A stretch of 64,000 nucleotides of DNA, taken from the NCBI RefSeq assembly GCF_014642635.1, contig NZ_BMIQ01000011.1, positions 1 to 64,000 of the forward strand, in the 5' to 3' direction. Source of the DNA: Aureimonas endophytica. Its GTDB lineage: Bacteria > Pseudomonadota > Alphaproteobacteria > Rhizobiales > Rhizobiaceae. A program made the position numbers and the translations under genes. The notes under the pieces are model-generated. The model saw nothing but the letters and a program-made list of their open reading frames with translations, searched no databases and was not told the DNA's origin. Shown here in pieces: positions 51,414-58,969 of this stretch (position 1 is its first letter; the number at the start of each line of letters is the position of its first letter).

Positions 51414-52988
51414 TCAGGCCGTCTCGCCGACGGCCGATTCCGCCACCTTGATCGCCGCCTGGCGCTTGGCGATCTCGTCGCCGATCGGCGGGCCGGCGAA
51501 GCGGCGTCGCTCGAAGACCAGCCAGACGATGCCGGCGATCACAAAGAAGCCGAGCGTGATGTAGAGCGCGTTGCCGTTCGGCGGCTGCACGCCGAGGACG
51601 AAGATCAGCACCATGGCGAGGATCGAGAGGATCGCGGCGAGGGCAAAGGCGCCCCGGCCGATGTTCCACGGGCCCATCTGCGGCCATTTGCGGCCGCCAT
51701 AGGCGAGAAGGCCGGCGGCGATCGGGATGGCGAAGGAGAAGAAGAGGAAGATCACCGTGCAGGAGACGACGATCGCATAGGCCGAGGATTCGCCGAAGCT
51801 GATCAGCGAGGTGCCCCAGACGAAGAGGACCGAGAGGATCGAGCCCGTCCAGATCGCCGCGACCGGCGTGCGGAAGCGCGGGCTGACCTTGGCGAGGGCC
51901 TTCGAGGCCGGCAGCCCGCCGTCGCGCGAGAAGGCGAAGATCATGCGCGAGACCGAGGTGACGGTGGCGAGGCCGCACAGGAACTGCGCGACGAAGATCG
52001 CGGCATAGAGGATGTTGCGGATGGCGCCCGGCACCTGCGAATCCATCGCCCAGAAGAAGACGTTCCAGCCCTGCGCCGCCGCCGCGTCCATGTCCGGGAT
52101 CATCAGGACGAAGGCGCAGAGGACGATATAGCCGGCGACGCTCGACCAGAGCACCGCCGAGATCATGCCGCGCGGCACGGAATTGGCGGCGTCGCGCGTT
52201 TCCTCCGACGTATGGGCCGAGGCGTCGTAGCCCGTGATCGTGTAGATCGGCAGGAGAAGGCCGAGAAGGAAGGCCCAGCCCGTCGACATTTCCGGCCAGA
52301 CATTGCCGCCGGCGGCGCCCGAATAATTGTGGAAGGTGAAGAGCCGGCCAACATCCCAGGAGGGCGCGAAGGCGAGGCAGGCGAGCGCCAGCGCCACGGA
52401 GGTGACGAGGATCAGCGAGCCGGAGAAATCGGTCAGCTTCGCCGTCAGGCCGATGCCGAAATGGTTGATCAGCGCCTGGACGGCGGTGATCGCCGCGAGG
52501 AAGAGGATGCGCGTCTCGATCGTGTCGGCCATGCCGAGCATCGGACCGAAGGCGCCGAAGAAGAAGTAGTAGGTGCCGACATTGATGGCGCCGAGCACGG
52601 TGACGAGGCCGAGCAGGTTGAACCAGGCCGTCAGCCAGCCGAGGAAGCGGTTGCCGAGGATCGAGCCCCAGTGATAGAGGCCGCCGGCCGTCGGATAGGC
52701 CGAGGCGATCTGCGCCATGGCGATGGCGAAGACGGCGGACACGGCGCAGCCGATCGGCCAGCCGATGCCGATGGCCGCCCCGCCGGCGCCGGCCGTCGCC
52801 TGGGCCAGCGAGTTGATGCCGCCGGACAGGATGCAGATGATCGAGAAGGAGATGGCGAAGTTGGAGAAGCGGCTCATCCGCCGCTCCAGCTCCTGCGCAT
52901 AGCCCATCGAATGCAGGGCCTGCATGTCCGTGTGCTTCTGGTCGTCCGTATAAGTGGCGGGCGGCGAGACGGTGCGGGTTGTCGACAT
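51414..52988 (-). CDS. APC-family amino acid/polyamine permease
   Basis: A 524-residue inner-membrane protein with about 12 hydrophobic segments. It contains FSNFAISFSIICILSGGINS near the N-terminus, ASAYPTAGGLYHWGS, YTITGYDASAHTSEET and SRMIFAFSRDGGLPAS, matching the bacterial ACT/GABA-choline-like branch of the APC superfamily. It should import an amino acid, amine or similar compound by cation symport. It is the first gene of a five-gene operon and diverges from a LuxR-type regulator, so the substrate is presumably processed by the downstream SDR, lactone-oxidase-like and esterase proteins. Confidence 0.88.
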   Translation of the reverse strand: MSTTRTVSPPATYTDDQKHTDMQALHSMGYAQELERRMSRFSNFAISFSIICILSGGINSLAQATAGAGGAAIGIGWPIGCAVSAVFAIAMAQIASAYPTAGGLYHWGSILGNRFLGWLTAWFNLLGLVTVLGAINVGTYYFFFGAFGPMLGMADTIETRILFLAAITAVQALINHFGIGLTAKLTDFSGSLILVTSVALALACLAFAPSWDVGRLFTFHNYSGAAGGNVWPEMSTGWAFLLGLLLPIYTITGYDASAHTSEETRDAANSVPRGMISAVLWSSVAGYIVLCAFVLMIPDMDAAAAQGWNVFFWAMDSQVPGAIRNILYAAIFVAQFLCGLATVTSVSRMIFAFSRDGGLPASKALAKVSPRFRTPVAAIWTGSILSVLFVWGTSLISFGESSAYAIVVSCTVIFLFFSFAIPIAAGLLAYGGRKWPQMGPWNIGRGAFALAAILSILAMVLIFVLGVQPPNGNALYITLGFFVIAGIVWLVFERRRFAGPPIGDEIAKRQAAIKVAESAVGETA

Positions 52989-53109
52989 GCGAGTTCTCCG
53001 GATTCCGCGAAGGGCTGGGACGGGCGGCGATGCCGCCGCCCGGCGGCGCCGAAGCCCCTCCCCGGCCCGGCGCCGTCCCGAGCGCCCAGTTTGGAGGCGG
53101 GTTCAAAGA

Positions 53110-53168
53110 AGTGGCAATGTCACCAAAGGGCTATCCGCCGGGGCGGTGCCACTGGTACGCTTCTTGCG
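53110..53168. promoter_or_regulatory. Inverted repeat and sigma-54-like promoter before the LuxR-type gene
   Basis: AGTGGCA (53110-53116) and TGCCACT (53147-53153) are perfect inverted partners 30 bp apart in the permease-regulator gap. Overlapping the second arm, TGGTACG-CTTC-TTGCG (53153-53168) has the GG-N10-GC spacing of a sigma-54 -24/-12 promoter reading towards the regulator, about 40 bp before its ATG. Both readings are inferred. They may describe one operator or two separate sites. Confidence 0.45.
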
Positions 53169-53207
53169 TCCTGGAGGACGATCGAGACGGGATCGGAGGG
53201 CGAGGCG

Positions 53208-54095
53208 ATGGGGGCAGCGGCGGAGGCCGGGCGGCCGGCGGCGATGGCGGGCGGGGCGGCGGCGGGCGGCGAATGGCTGGCCGAGATCGGCGCCGTCATC
53301 GCGCGGCTCGGCGAGCCGGATCTGCCCGAGCGGCTCGACGCGGCGCTGCGGCGCCTCGCCCCCTTCGATCTCAGCGTCATCTTCGCCTATCCGGCCGCCG
53401 GGCGGGTGCTGCATCTTCATGACGGGCTCGGCGCGCATCGGCCGGGCGCGGCGCTCGCCGCCTATCTCGACGGCGCCTATCTGCTCGATCCCTTCTACGT
53501 CGCCTGCGCCCGCCCGGTGCCGCCCGGCCTCTACCGGATGCGCGACATCGCGCCGGATGCCTTTTTCGAAGGCGAATACGTGAACAATTGGGAAGTGCAT
53601 CCCTGCATCTCGATGGAGTCCGGCTCGCTGTCGGAGGAGATCGGCTATGTCGTGGAACTGCCGGGCGGGCTTCGCGCCGTTTATTCGCTGATGCGCAGCG
53701 CCGGGCAGCCGCCTTTCGACGCGGCCGAGTTCGAGCGCCTCAGCGGCGCCGAGCCGATCGTGCGCGAGGCGCTGCGCCGGCAGTTCCCGCGCCTCGCCGC
53801 CCCCGAACCCGCCGCTGCGGCGCTCGCGGGCGCGGCGGAGCCCGTGCTTGACCGGGCCTTCGCCACCTTCTGCGCCGGCCTTCTCTCGACGCGCGAGCGG
53901 ATGGTGACGCAGATGGTGCTGCGCGGCCATTCCACCCATTCGGTCGCCGCGCTCTTCGGCATCGCCGAGGGCACGGTGAAGAACCACCGCAAGAGCATCT
54001 ACGCCAAGCTCGGCATCGCCAGCCAGCAGGAACTCTTCAGCCTGTTCCTGACGCATGTCCTCACCGAACGAAACACCGCCGAACTCGCCGCCTGA
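53208..54095 (+). CDS. LuxR-type HTH transcriptional regulator
   Basis: A 295-residue protein. The N-terminal region of about 220 residues is of unassigned sensor type (FDLSVIFAYPAAGRVLHLHDG; LDPFYVACARPVPPGLYRMRD). The C-terminal LuxR HTH reads LSTRERMVTQMVLRGHSTHSVAALFGIAEGTVKNHRKSIYAKLG. It has no receiver domain, so it is not a classical response regulator. GGAGGGCGAGGCG precedes the ATG. It diverges from the five-gene operon starting with the APC permease and is the obvious candidate regulator. No LuxI-type synthase is nearby. Confidence 0.85.
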   Translation: MGAAAEAGRPAAMAGGAAAGGEWLAEIGAVIARLGEPDLPERLDAALRRLAPFDLSVIFAYPAAGRVLHLHDGLGAHRPGAALAAYLDGAYLLDPFYVACARPVPPGLYRMRDIAPDAFFEGEYVNNWEVHPCISMESGSLSEEIGYVVELPGGLRAVYSLMRSAGQPPFDAAEFERLSGAEPIVREALRRQFPRLAAPEPAAAALAGAAEPVLDRAFATFCAGLLSTRERMVTQMVLRGHSTHSVAALFGIAEGTVKNHRKSIYAKLGIASQQELFSLFLTHVLTERNTAELAA

Positions 54096-55381
54096 CGGGG
54101 CGGGGCCGATCGTCTCGCGCGGCAATGACGCCGCCTTCTTCTCGCTCGCGGGGAGAAGTGCCGGCAGGGCGATGAGGGGACGGCGCAGCCGAGCGGGTTT
54201 CGGAAAGTGTCCACCGCCGCAGGCCCCTCACCCGGCCCTGCGGGCCACCCTCTCCCCGCAGGGGAGAGGAAGGGCGCTCTTCCTTCTCCTGCCGTGCTGC
54301 TTCTCCCTCGCCGAAAAAGGTAGAGGCTGTGCAGCCTCCTCCTTCTCCCGAGTCGGGAGAAGGTCGCGGCAGCGGGATGAGGGAGACGTAGAGCACCAGC
54401 GTCCGCACCCACCCGCGACGCCGATGCCTGCGCCCTATGGCTCCCTCACCCGCCTGCCGGCACCCTCTCCCGGCTCGGGAGAGGGACGCGGTGGCGCCGC
54501 CCCCGCCTGTTCTACCCGGTTGCAAGAAGGCGCGGCCGCCCCACCGCCTTCTTCTCCCCTGCGGGGAGAAGTGCCGGTAGGCGATGAGGGGTCGGCGGAG
54601 CCGAGCGGGTTTGGGATAGTCTCCACCGCCGCGTGCCCCTCACCCGGCCCTGCGGGCCACCCTCTCCCCGCAGGGGAGAGGAAAGGCGCTCTTCCTACCC
54701 CGCCATGCTGCTTCTTCCGCGCCGAAAAAAGCAGAGGCCGTGCAGCCTCCTCCTTCTCCCGAATCGGGAGAAGGTCGCGGCAGCGGGATGAGGGAAGCGT
54801 AGAGCGCGCCGGCGTCCGCACTCACCCGCGACGCCGATGCCTGCGCCCTACGGCTCCCTCACCCGCCTGCCGGCACCCTCTCCCGGCTCGGGAGAGGGAC
54901 GCGGTGGAGCCGCCCTCGCCTGTTCTACCCGGTTGCAAGAAGGCGCGGCCGCCCCACCGCCTTCTTCTCCCCTGCGGGGAGAAGTGCCGGCAGGCGATGA
55001 GGGGTCGGCAGAGCCGAGCGGCCCTCCGCCAGTCTCCACCGCCGCAGGCCCCTCACCCGGCCCTGCGGGCCACCCTCTCCCCGCTGGGGAGAGGAAAGGC
55101 GCTCTTCCTACCCCGCCATGCTGCTTCTTCCGCACCGAAAAAAGCAGAGGCCGTGCAGCCTCCTCCTTCTCCCGAGCCGGGAGAAGATCGCGGCAGCGGG
55201 ATGAGGGAGACGTAGAGCACCAGCGTCCGCACTCACCCGCGACGCCGATGCCTGCGCCCCACGTCTCCCTCACCCGCCTGCCGGCACCCTCTCCCGGCTC
55301 GGGAGAGGGACGCGGTGGCGCGGCCTTGGGGCGTTCGGAGGCGGTGGGGCGCTTCGCTTCGCAAACGTGCGGAGGCGCGGC
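54096..55381. other. Long gene-free region occupied by tandem composite repeats
   Basis: A 1286-bp stretch between the LuxR-type gene and the GT8-like gene, almost entirely the array at 54131-55320. Long open frames cross it on both strands but are repeat-encoded and have no recognisable protein domain. I see no gene, promoter or phage attachment site inside it. Confidence 0.8.
54131..55320. repeat. Three tandem copies of an A+B composite palindromic unit (about 413 bp)
   Basis: Unit starts are at about 54131, 54543 and 54957 (periods 412 and 414). Each unit has a type A element (CTTCTTCTCC..GGGGAGAAG hairpin; GATGAGGGG/CCCCTCACC partners; closing CTCTCCCC..GGGGAGAG hairpin). A linker with GCCGAAAAA follows, and then a type B element (CCTTCTCCCGA..CGGGAGAAGG; GGATGAGGGA/TCCCTCACCC; closing CCTCTCCCGGCTCGGGAGAGGG). 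A second linker containing TGTTCTACCCGGTTGCAAGA joins units. The third copy ends at about 55320. Single A (10713) and B (33683, 38450) elements occur elsewhere in the window. Confidence 0.88.
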
Positions 55382-56029
55382 TTACCGCTCGCCGTGCCAG
55401 AGGCTCCGGATCGGTTCCCCGGCCGTGTCGGGCTTGGCGTCGCCGATGAAGATCACGACGGGGCCCGGCGCCGGCTTTTCCGGGTCGTGGAAGTCGAGAA
55501 GGCCGGGATGGATCGCCTGCACGAAGGCCGGCATCCGGCCGGCGCGGCGCAGGAGATGGTCGATCACCACCTGGTCGCCATGGACGGCGTTCGGCACCGC
55601 GCCGCAGGCGCCGGGCGCCATCCAACGCGCCGGATCGGCGGCGAAGGTCTCGAAGACGAAGCCGAGCTCGTCGCCGGTCCAGCGCAGGATCGCGCTCGAC
55701 AGCCGGCCCTTGTGGAAATGATCCTCCATCGCGGCGAGGCCCGGCACCGTCAGCGCCGAGGCGTCGCCGGTCAGCACCGTGTCGAGGTCGAGAAGCACGA
55801 CCGTGCCGGAAAAGAGCCCGGGCCGGAAGGCCTCGATCTTCGACCACCAGGCCGGCCAATCCTTGGCGAGCGGCAGGGTCTCGACGCCCGGCAGGTCGAG
55901 CGCGAGGTCGGTGAGGCAGACGAAGCGGGAGAAGCCCGGCGCGAAGCGGCGGATGCCGCGCGCCAGCCGCTCCACCCAGGCCGCGTCGTAACGGCCGCCG
56001 CTTTTCAGGACGGTGACGAGGGTCGCCAT
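55382..56029 (-). CDS. Small GT8-like (DxD) glycosyltransferase-like protein
   Basis: A 215-residue protein with features of the GT-A fold: N-terminal strand MATLVTVLKSGG, FVCLTDLALD, a DxD-type motif LLDLDTVLTGD near residue 80, and NAVHGDQVVIDHLL as in nucleotide-sugar-transferring GT8-like proteins. No recognised family motif beyond these was found. The protein is short for GT8. It follows the GT28-like gene by 19 bp and is the last gene of a two-gene operon in the glycan cluster. Activity is inferred from fold-like motifs and context. Confidence 0.65.
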   Translation of the reverse strand: MATLVTVLKSGGRYDAAWVERLARGIRRFAPGFSRFVCLTDLALDLPGVETLPLAKDWPAWWSKIEAFRPGLFSGTVVLLDLDTVLTGDASALTVPGLAAMEDHFHKGRLSSAILRWTGDELGFVFETFAADPARWMAPGACGAVPNAVHGDQVVIDHLLRRAGRMPAFVQAIHPGLLDFHDPEKPAPGPVVIFIGDAKPDTAGEPIRSLWHGER

Positions 56030-56048
56030 GAGACCGGAGACCGCCGCG

Positions 56049-57185
56049 TCAGCCGACGACCTTCAGGAGCGGCGCGGCCTCGGTCCCGGCCCCTTCCCAG
56101 AGCTCGTCGGTGAGCCGCTCCAGCCAGGCGGCGCCCTTGGCGGCGGCCTCGCCGTCGTAGAGCGGGGCGATCGCGGCCGGGTCGAGCGCCCGCGCCTTCG
56201 CCAGAAGGTCCTGCCAGGCGGCGAGATCGCTCGGCCAGGCCGGCGCGCCGACGGCGGCGCCGAGCCGCACCAGCGCCTCGGCCTTGCGCCGCTGCTCGCC
56301 AAAATAGCGCCATTCCGGCAGGACCAGGAGCCGGCGGCCGATGCGGGCGATCTCGTGCACCGTGTTGTCGCCGGCCGAGGCGATGACGAGATCGGCGGCG
56401 GCGAGATAGTCCGTCACATTCGCCACCCAGCCGAGTTCGGCGAGATTGGCGAAATCGGTCTCGTGCCCCTCGCGGTGTGTCGGACCGATCGCCAGCCAGA
56501 GCGCGTCCGGCGCGGCGCGCGCCGCGACGGTGAGCGGCGCATAGGGCGTGCCGCTGCCCCCGCCGCCGGTGACGGCGACGATGATCTCGCGCTTCGGATC
56601 GAGCCCCAGGCGGCGGCGCGCCTCGTCGCGCGTCGGCACTTCGGCGAGCGTCGTGCAGAGACCGCCGGTATAGAAGGTCTTCGCCCGGAGCGCCGCAGGA
56701 TAGTCGTCCTGCTCCAGCCGCTCGTCGAAGGGCGCGAGCATGCCGACCGCCGCCTCATAGGCGCCGACATGGCCGATGTCGGCGCGGTCGCCATGCATGC
56801 GGATCTGGACGGAGGGAACGCTGGCGACGCGCGACAGAAGGCCGATCTCGGCCGAGACGTCGACGACGAAGAGGCCGCTCTGGCGATCGTCGAGATGGTC
56901 GAGGATGAGGCGCATGGTGCGGCGCATCTCGGCGAGGCCGAGCGGCACGCAATGCATCACCTGCGGCGTCGGCTCGGCATGGAGGCGTGGCGTCGGCACG
57001 GCGGCGCCGATCATGTTGGGCAGGGGCACGATTTCGATGTCGCGGGAAAAGCCGTCGAAGAGCTGCGGCCCGGCGGTGAGCATCGAGACCGGCCGGTCGC
57101 GGGCGAATTCGGCGGCGAGCGCCATCGTGCGGTTGGCGTGGCCGCGTCCCTGATGATGGACGAAGAACGAGATCGGCTTCTTCAC
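56049..57185 (-). CDS. GT28/GT1-like glycosyltransferase
   Basis: A 378-residue GT-B fold protein starting with GTG at 57185 (KKPISFFVHHQGRGHANRTMALA). It has VVDVSAEIGLL, a central VTGGGGSGTPYAPLT (nucleotide-sugar-binding Gly-rich loop of MurG-like enzymes), ADLVIASAGDNTVHEIARIG and LPEWRYFGEQ. The final helices are truncated relative to larger GT1 members. A GGAAGG stretch is about 10 bases upstream of the start. It diverges from the GT29-like gene across 171 bp. It likely transfers a sugar to a lipid or glycan acceptor; donor unknown. Confidence 0.8.
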   Translation of the reverse strand: MKKPISFFVHHQGRGHANRTMALAAEFARDRPVSMLTAGPQLFDGFSRDIEIVPLPNMIGAAVPTPRLHAEPTPQVMHCVPLGLAEMRRTMRLILDHLDDRQSGLFVVDVSAEIGLLSRVASVPSVQIRMHGDRADIGHVGAYEAAVGMLAPFDERLEQDDYPAALRAKTFYTGGLCTTLAEVPTRDEARRRLGLDPKREIIVAVTGGGGSGTPYAPLTVAARAAPDALWLAIGPTHREGHETDFANLAELGWVANVTDYLAAADLVIASAGDNTVHEIARIGRRLLVLPEWRYFGEQRRKAEALVRLGAAVGAPAWPSDLAAWQDLLAKARALDPAAIAPLYDGEAAAKGAAWLERLTDELWEGAGTEAAPLLKVVG

Positions 57186-57356
57186 GCGAGCGACACCTTC
57201 CGCGGGTGGGAATCTTTGCCCGCTAAGATGCGGCAGGCGCTCCCCGCGTCCATGCGGCGGAAAGCCTCTTTGCGCATGTGGCGAAGCATCGCCGGCCCCT
57301 GGCCGCCGGGCGGAACGGCCGTATCTAGGCGCGAAATCCCAACGCCCGGATGCCGC

Positions 57357-57998
57357 GTGCCCTCTTCCGCCCCCTCTCTCGCTCCGCCGGCCCCAGCCCT
57401 GCCGGCCCATGTCGCGATCGTCGGCAACGCACCCGGCGCGGCGCTGCCGGCCCCCGCGATCGACGCGGCGGACTGGGTGGTGCGCTTCAACAACGCGCCG
57501 GGCTTCGACGGCCGGGCGGGCCGGCGCGTCACCCATCTCGCCCTCGTCAATCACGGCGGCCAGATGCGGGAATGGCTGGCCGATCCCGGCTTTCGCGACC
57601 GTCCGGCGGTGCGCGCGGCGGAGCGCTTCCTCTTTCCCTTCGGCCGGAAGAGCGAGCCCGTCGAGGCGCAGGGCGAGGACGGCCGCGACTGGACCAAGGC
57701 GGCGCTGGCGATGCTGGCGCCGCTCGGCCGGCCGGTGGACCTTTTGCCGCCGGCGATCCCCGCCGAGGCGGGGCGGCTCCTCGCCATGCCCGAACGGCCT
57801 GTGCCGGTGCCGAGCACCGGCTTTCTCGTGACGCTGTATCTTCTCCGCAGCCTGCCGGCCGCCACGCGGATCGAGGTCTTCGGCTTCGGCTTTTCCGGCT
57901 GGGACGGCCATTCCTGGACGGCCGAGCGGCGCTGGTTCGAGGCGATGGCGGCGGCGAACCGGCTCCGTCTCCACCCGGTCGCGGGCGCGCCGGCATGA
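57357..57998 (+). CDS. GT29 (sialyltransferase)-like protein
   Basis: A 213-residue protein from GTG at 57357 (start not firmly fixed). It carries the L-sialylmotif pattern VAIVGNAPG (19-27) followed by ADWVVRFNNAP (38-48), the S-motif pattern PSTGF (152-156) followed by IEVFGFGF, and a VS-like HSWTAE with His185 and Glu190 (H-x4-E). These are the ordered sequence hallmarks of GT29. The protein is short and lacks a membrane anchor. In eukaryotes GT29 enzymes use CMP-sialic acid; bacterial and plant GT29-like members may use other CMP-sugars such as CMP-Kdo. No CMP-sialate synthesis gene is visible in the window. It overlaps the next gene by 4 bp. Confidence 0.72.
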   Translation: MPSSAPSLAPPAPALPAHVAIVGNAPGAALPAPAIDAADWVVRFNNAPGFDGRAGRRVTHLALVNHGGQMREWLADPGFRDRPAVRAAERFLFPFGRKSEPVEAQGEDGRDWTKAALAMLAPLGRPVDLLPPAIPAEAGRLLAMPERPVPVPSTGFLVTLYLLRSLPAATRIEVFGFGFSGWDGHSWTAERRWFEAMAAANRLRLHPVAGAPA

Positions 57999-58969
57999 GC
58001 GAGGCGCGCTGTCCGGTCTGCGCCGCCCGCCTCTGGCAGGAGACGGCGCGGCAGCTGCGCTTTCCGGGAGAGCTGCGCTCCTATCGGTTCGCCTGCGGCT
58101 CCTGCGGCCTCCTCGCCGACGATCCGGCGGAGGCGGCAGGCGCCCGGGACGCACTCGACCGGCGCCTCGCCGCGCCCACCTTCGCCGCCGATCCCGCCCT
58201 GCCCTTCGGCCTCGACCTCTATACGCTGCGCACCGCCGCGACGCGGTTCGGCCGGCGCGCGGTACCGGGCGACGCGGCGCAGGCGGCCGCGCTGCGCGAG
58301 CCGCATGGCGCGCTCGCCGCCGTCGCCGGGCTCGCCGATCTCGATGCCGGGCTCGCGCCGCGCGTCGCGCTCGGCCTCCTCTGCCGGGCGCGGGATCTGC
58401 CGGCGCTCTGGCCGGGGCTCGCCGCCCATGCCGCCTGGACGGACGAGATCCATCTCCTTCTCGACGGCGAGGCGCCTCCCGCCCCGCCCGGTCCCGTCCC
58501 GGCGGGTCTCGCGATCCGGCTCGCCGCCCGGCCGCTCGGCGACGACTTCGCCGCCCAGCGCAACGCGCTCCAGGCGCTCGGCGGCAAGCCCTGGATGCTC
58601 CAGCTCGATGCCGACGAGACGATCGCGCCGCCGACCGGCCGGTTGCTGACCGCCCTGACCCGTCTCGCCGAGGCGAGCGGCGCCGTCTCGATCGGCCTTG
58701 CCCGGCGCAATCTCGTGGACGGAGCCCTGTCCGACCTCTTTCCCGATACGCAATATCGGCTGAACCACCGCGACATCCGCTTCGCCGGCCGGGTCCACGA
58801 GCGGCCGCAACGCGACTGGCCACAAAGCTTCATCAGCCTGCATGGACCAATCGAGCATCATCTCGGCGGCGCCCATGTCGCAGCCCGCTCGCGGCGCTAC
58901 GAGGCGATCGCGCCGGGAGAGGGCCGCCTCGACGAGGAAAGCGCCCTCCGCCGGCCCTATCGCGCCTGA
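57995..58969 (+). CDS. GT2-like glycosyltransferase with N-terminal zinc-ribbon
   Basis: A 324-residue protein. Residues about 5-50 hold two Cys pairs (CPVCAARLW and CGSCGLL) of zinc-ribbon type. After a linker rich in Ala, a GT-A-like domain appears with AQRNALQALGGKPWMLQLDADETIAPP, whose LDADE matches the metal-binding DxD of family 2 enzymes of the WaaE/KdtX-type. REVHERP-type wording (FAGRVHERPQ) and HHLGGAH follow. It is coupled to the GT29-like gene by ATGA and overlaps the convergent GT4 gene by 13 bp at its 3' end. Donor and acceptor unknown. Confidence 0.75.
   Translation: MSEARCPVCAARLWQETARQLRFPGELRSYRFACGSCGLLADDPAEAAGARDALDRRLAAPTFAADPALPFGLDLYTLRTAATRFGRRAVPGDAAQAAALREPHGALAAVAGLADLDAGLAPRVALGLLCRARDLPALWPGLAAHAAWTDEIHLLLDGEAPPAPPGPVPAGLAIRLAARPLGDDFAAQRNALQALGGKPWMLQLDADETIAPPTGRLLTALTRLAEASGAVSIGLARRNLVDGALSDLFPDTQYRLNHRDIRFAGRVHERPQRDWPQSFISLHGPIEHHLGGAHVAARSRRYEAIAPGEGRLDEESALRRPYRA

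Noticed and set aside
53208-54095. Quorum-sensing LuxR receptor
   Set aside because: The N-terminal region does not clearly show the acyl-homoserine-lactone-binding pattern, and no LuxI-type synthase is present.
54131-55320. CRISPR-like appearance of the repeated array
   Set aside because: The units are about 413 bp and consist of long palindromes without unique spacers, and no cas gene is near.
54055-55721. Proteins encoded across the tandem repeats
   Set aside because: The frames repeat the same sequences in step with the DNA repeats and have no recognisable domain or supported start.
57357-57998. A complete sialic acid pathway
   Set aside because: No neuA, neuB or nanA-like gene was found in the window, so sialylation cannot be claimed from the GT29-like gene alone.
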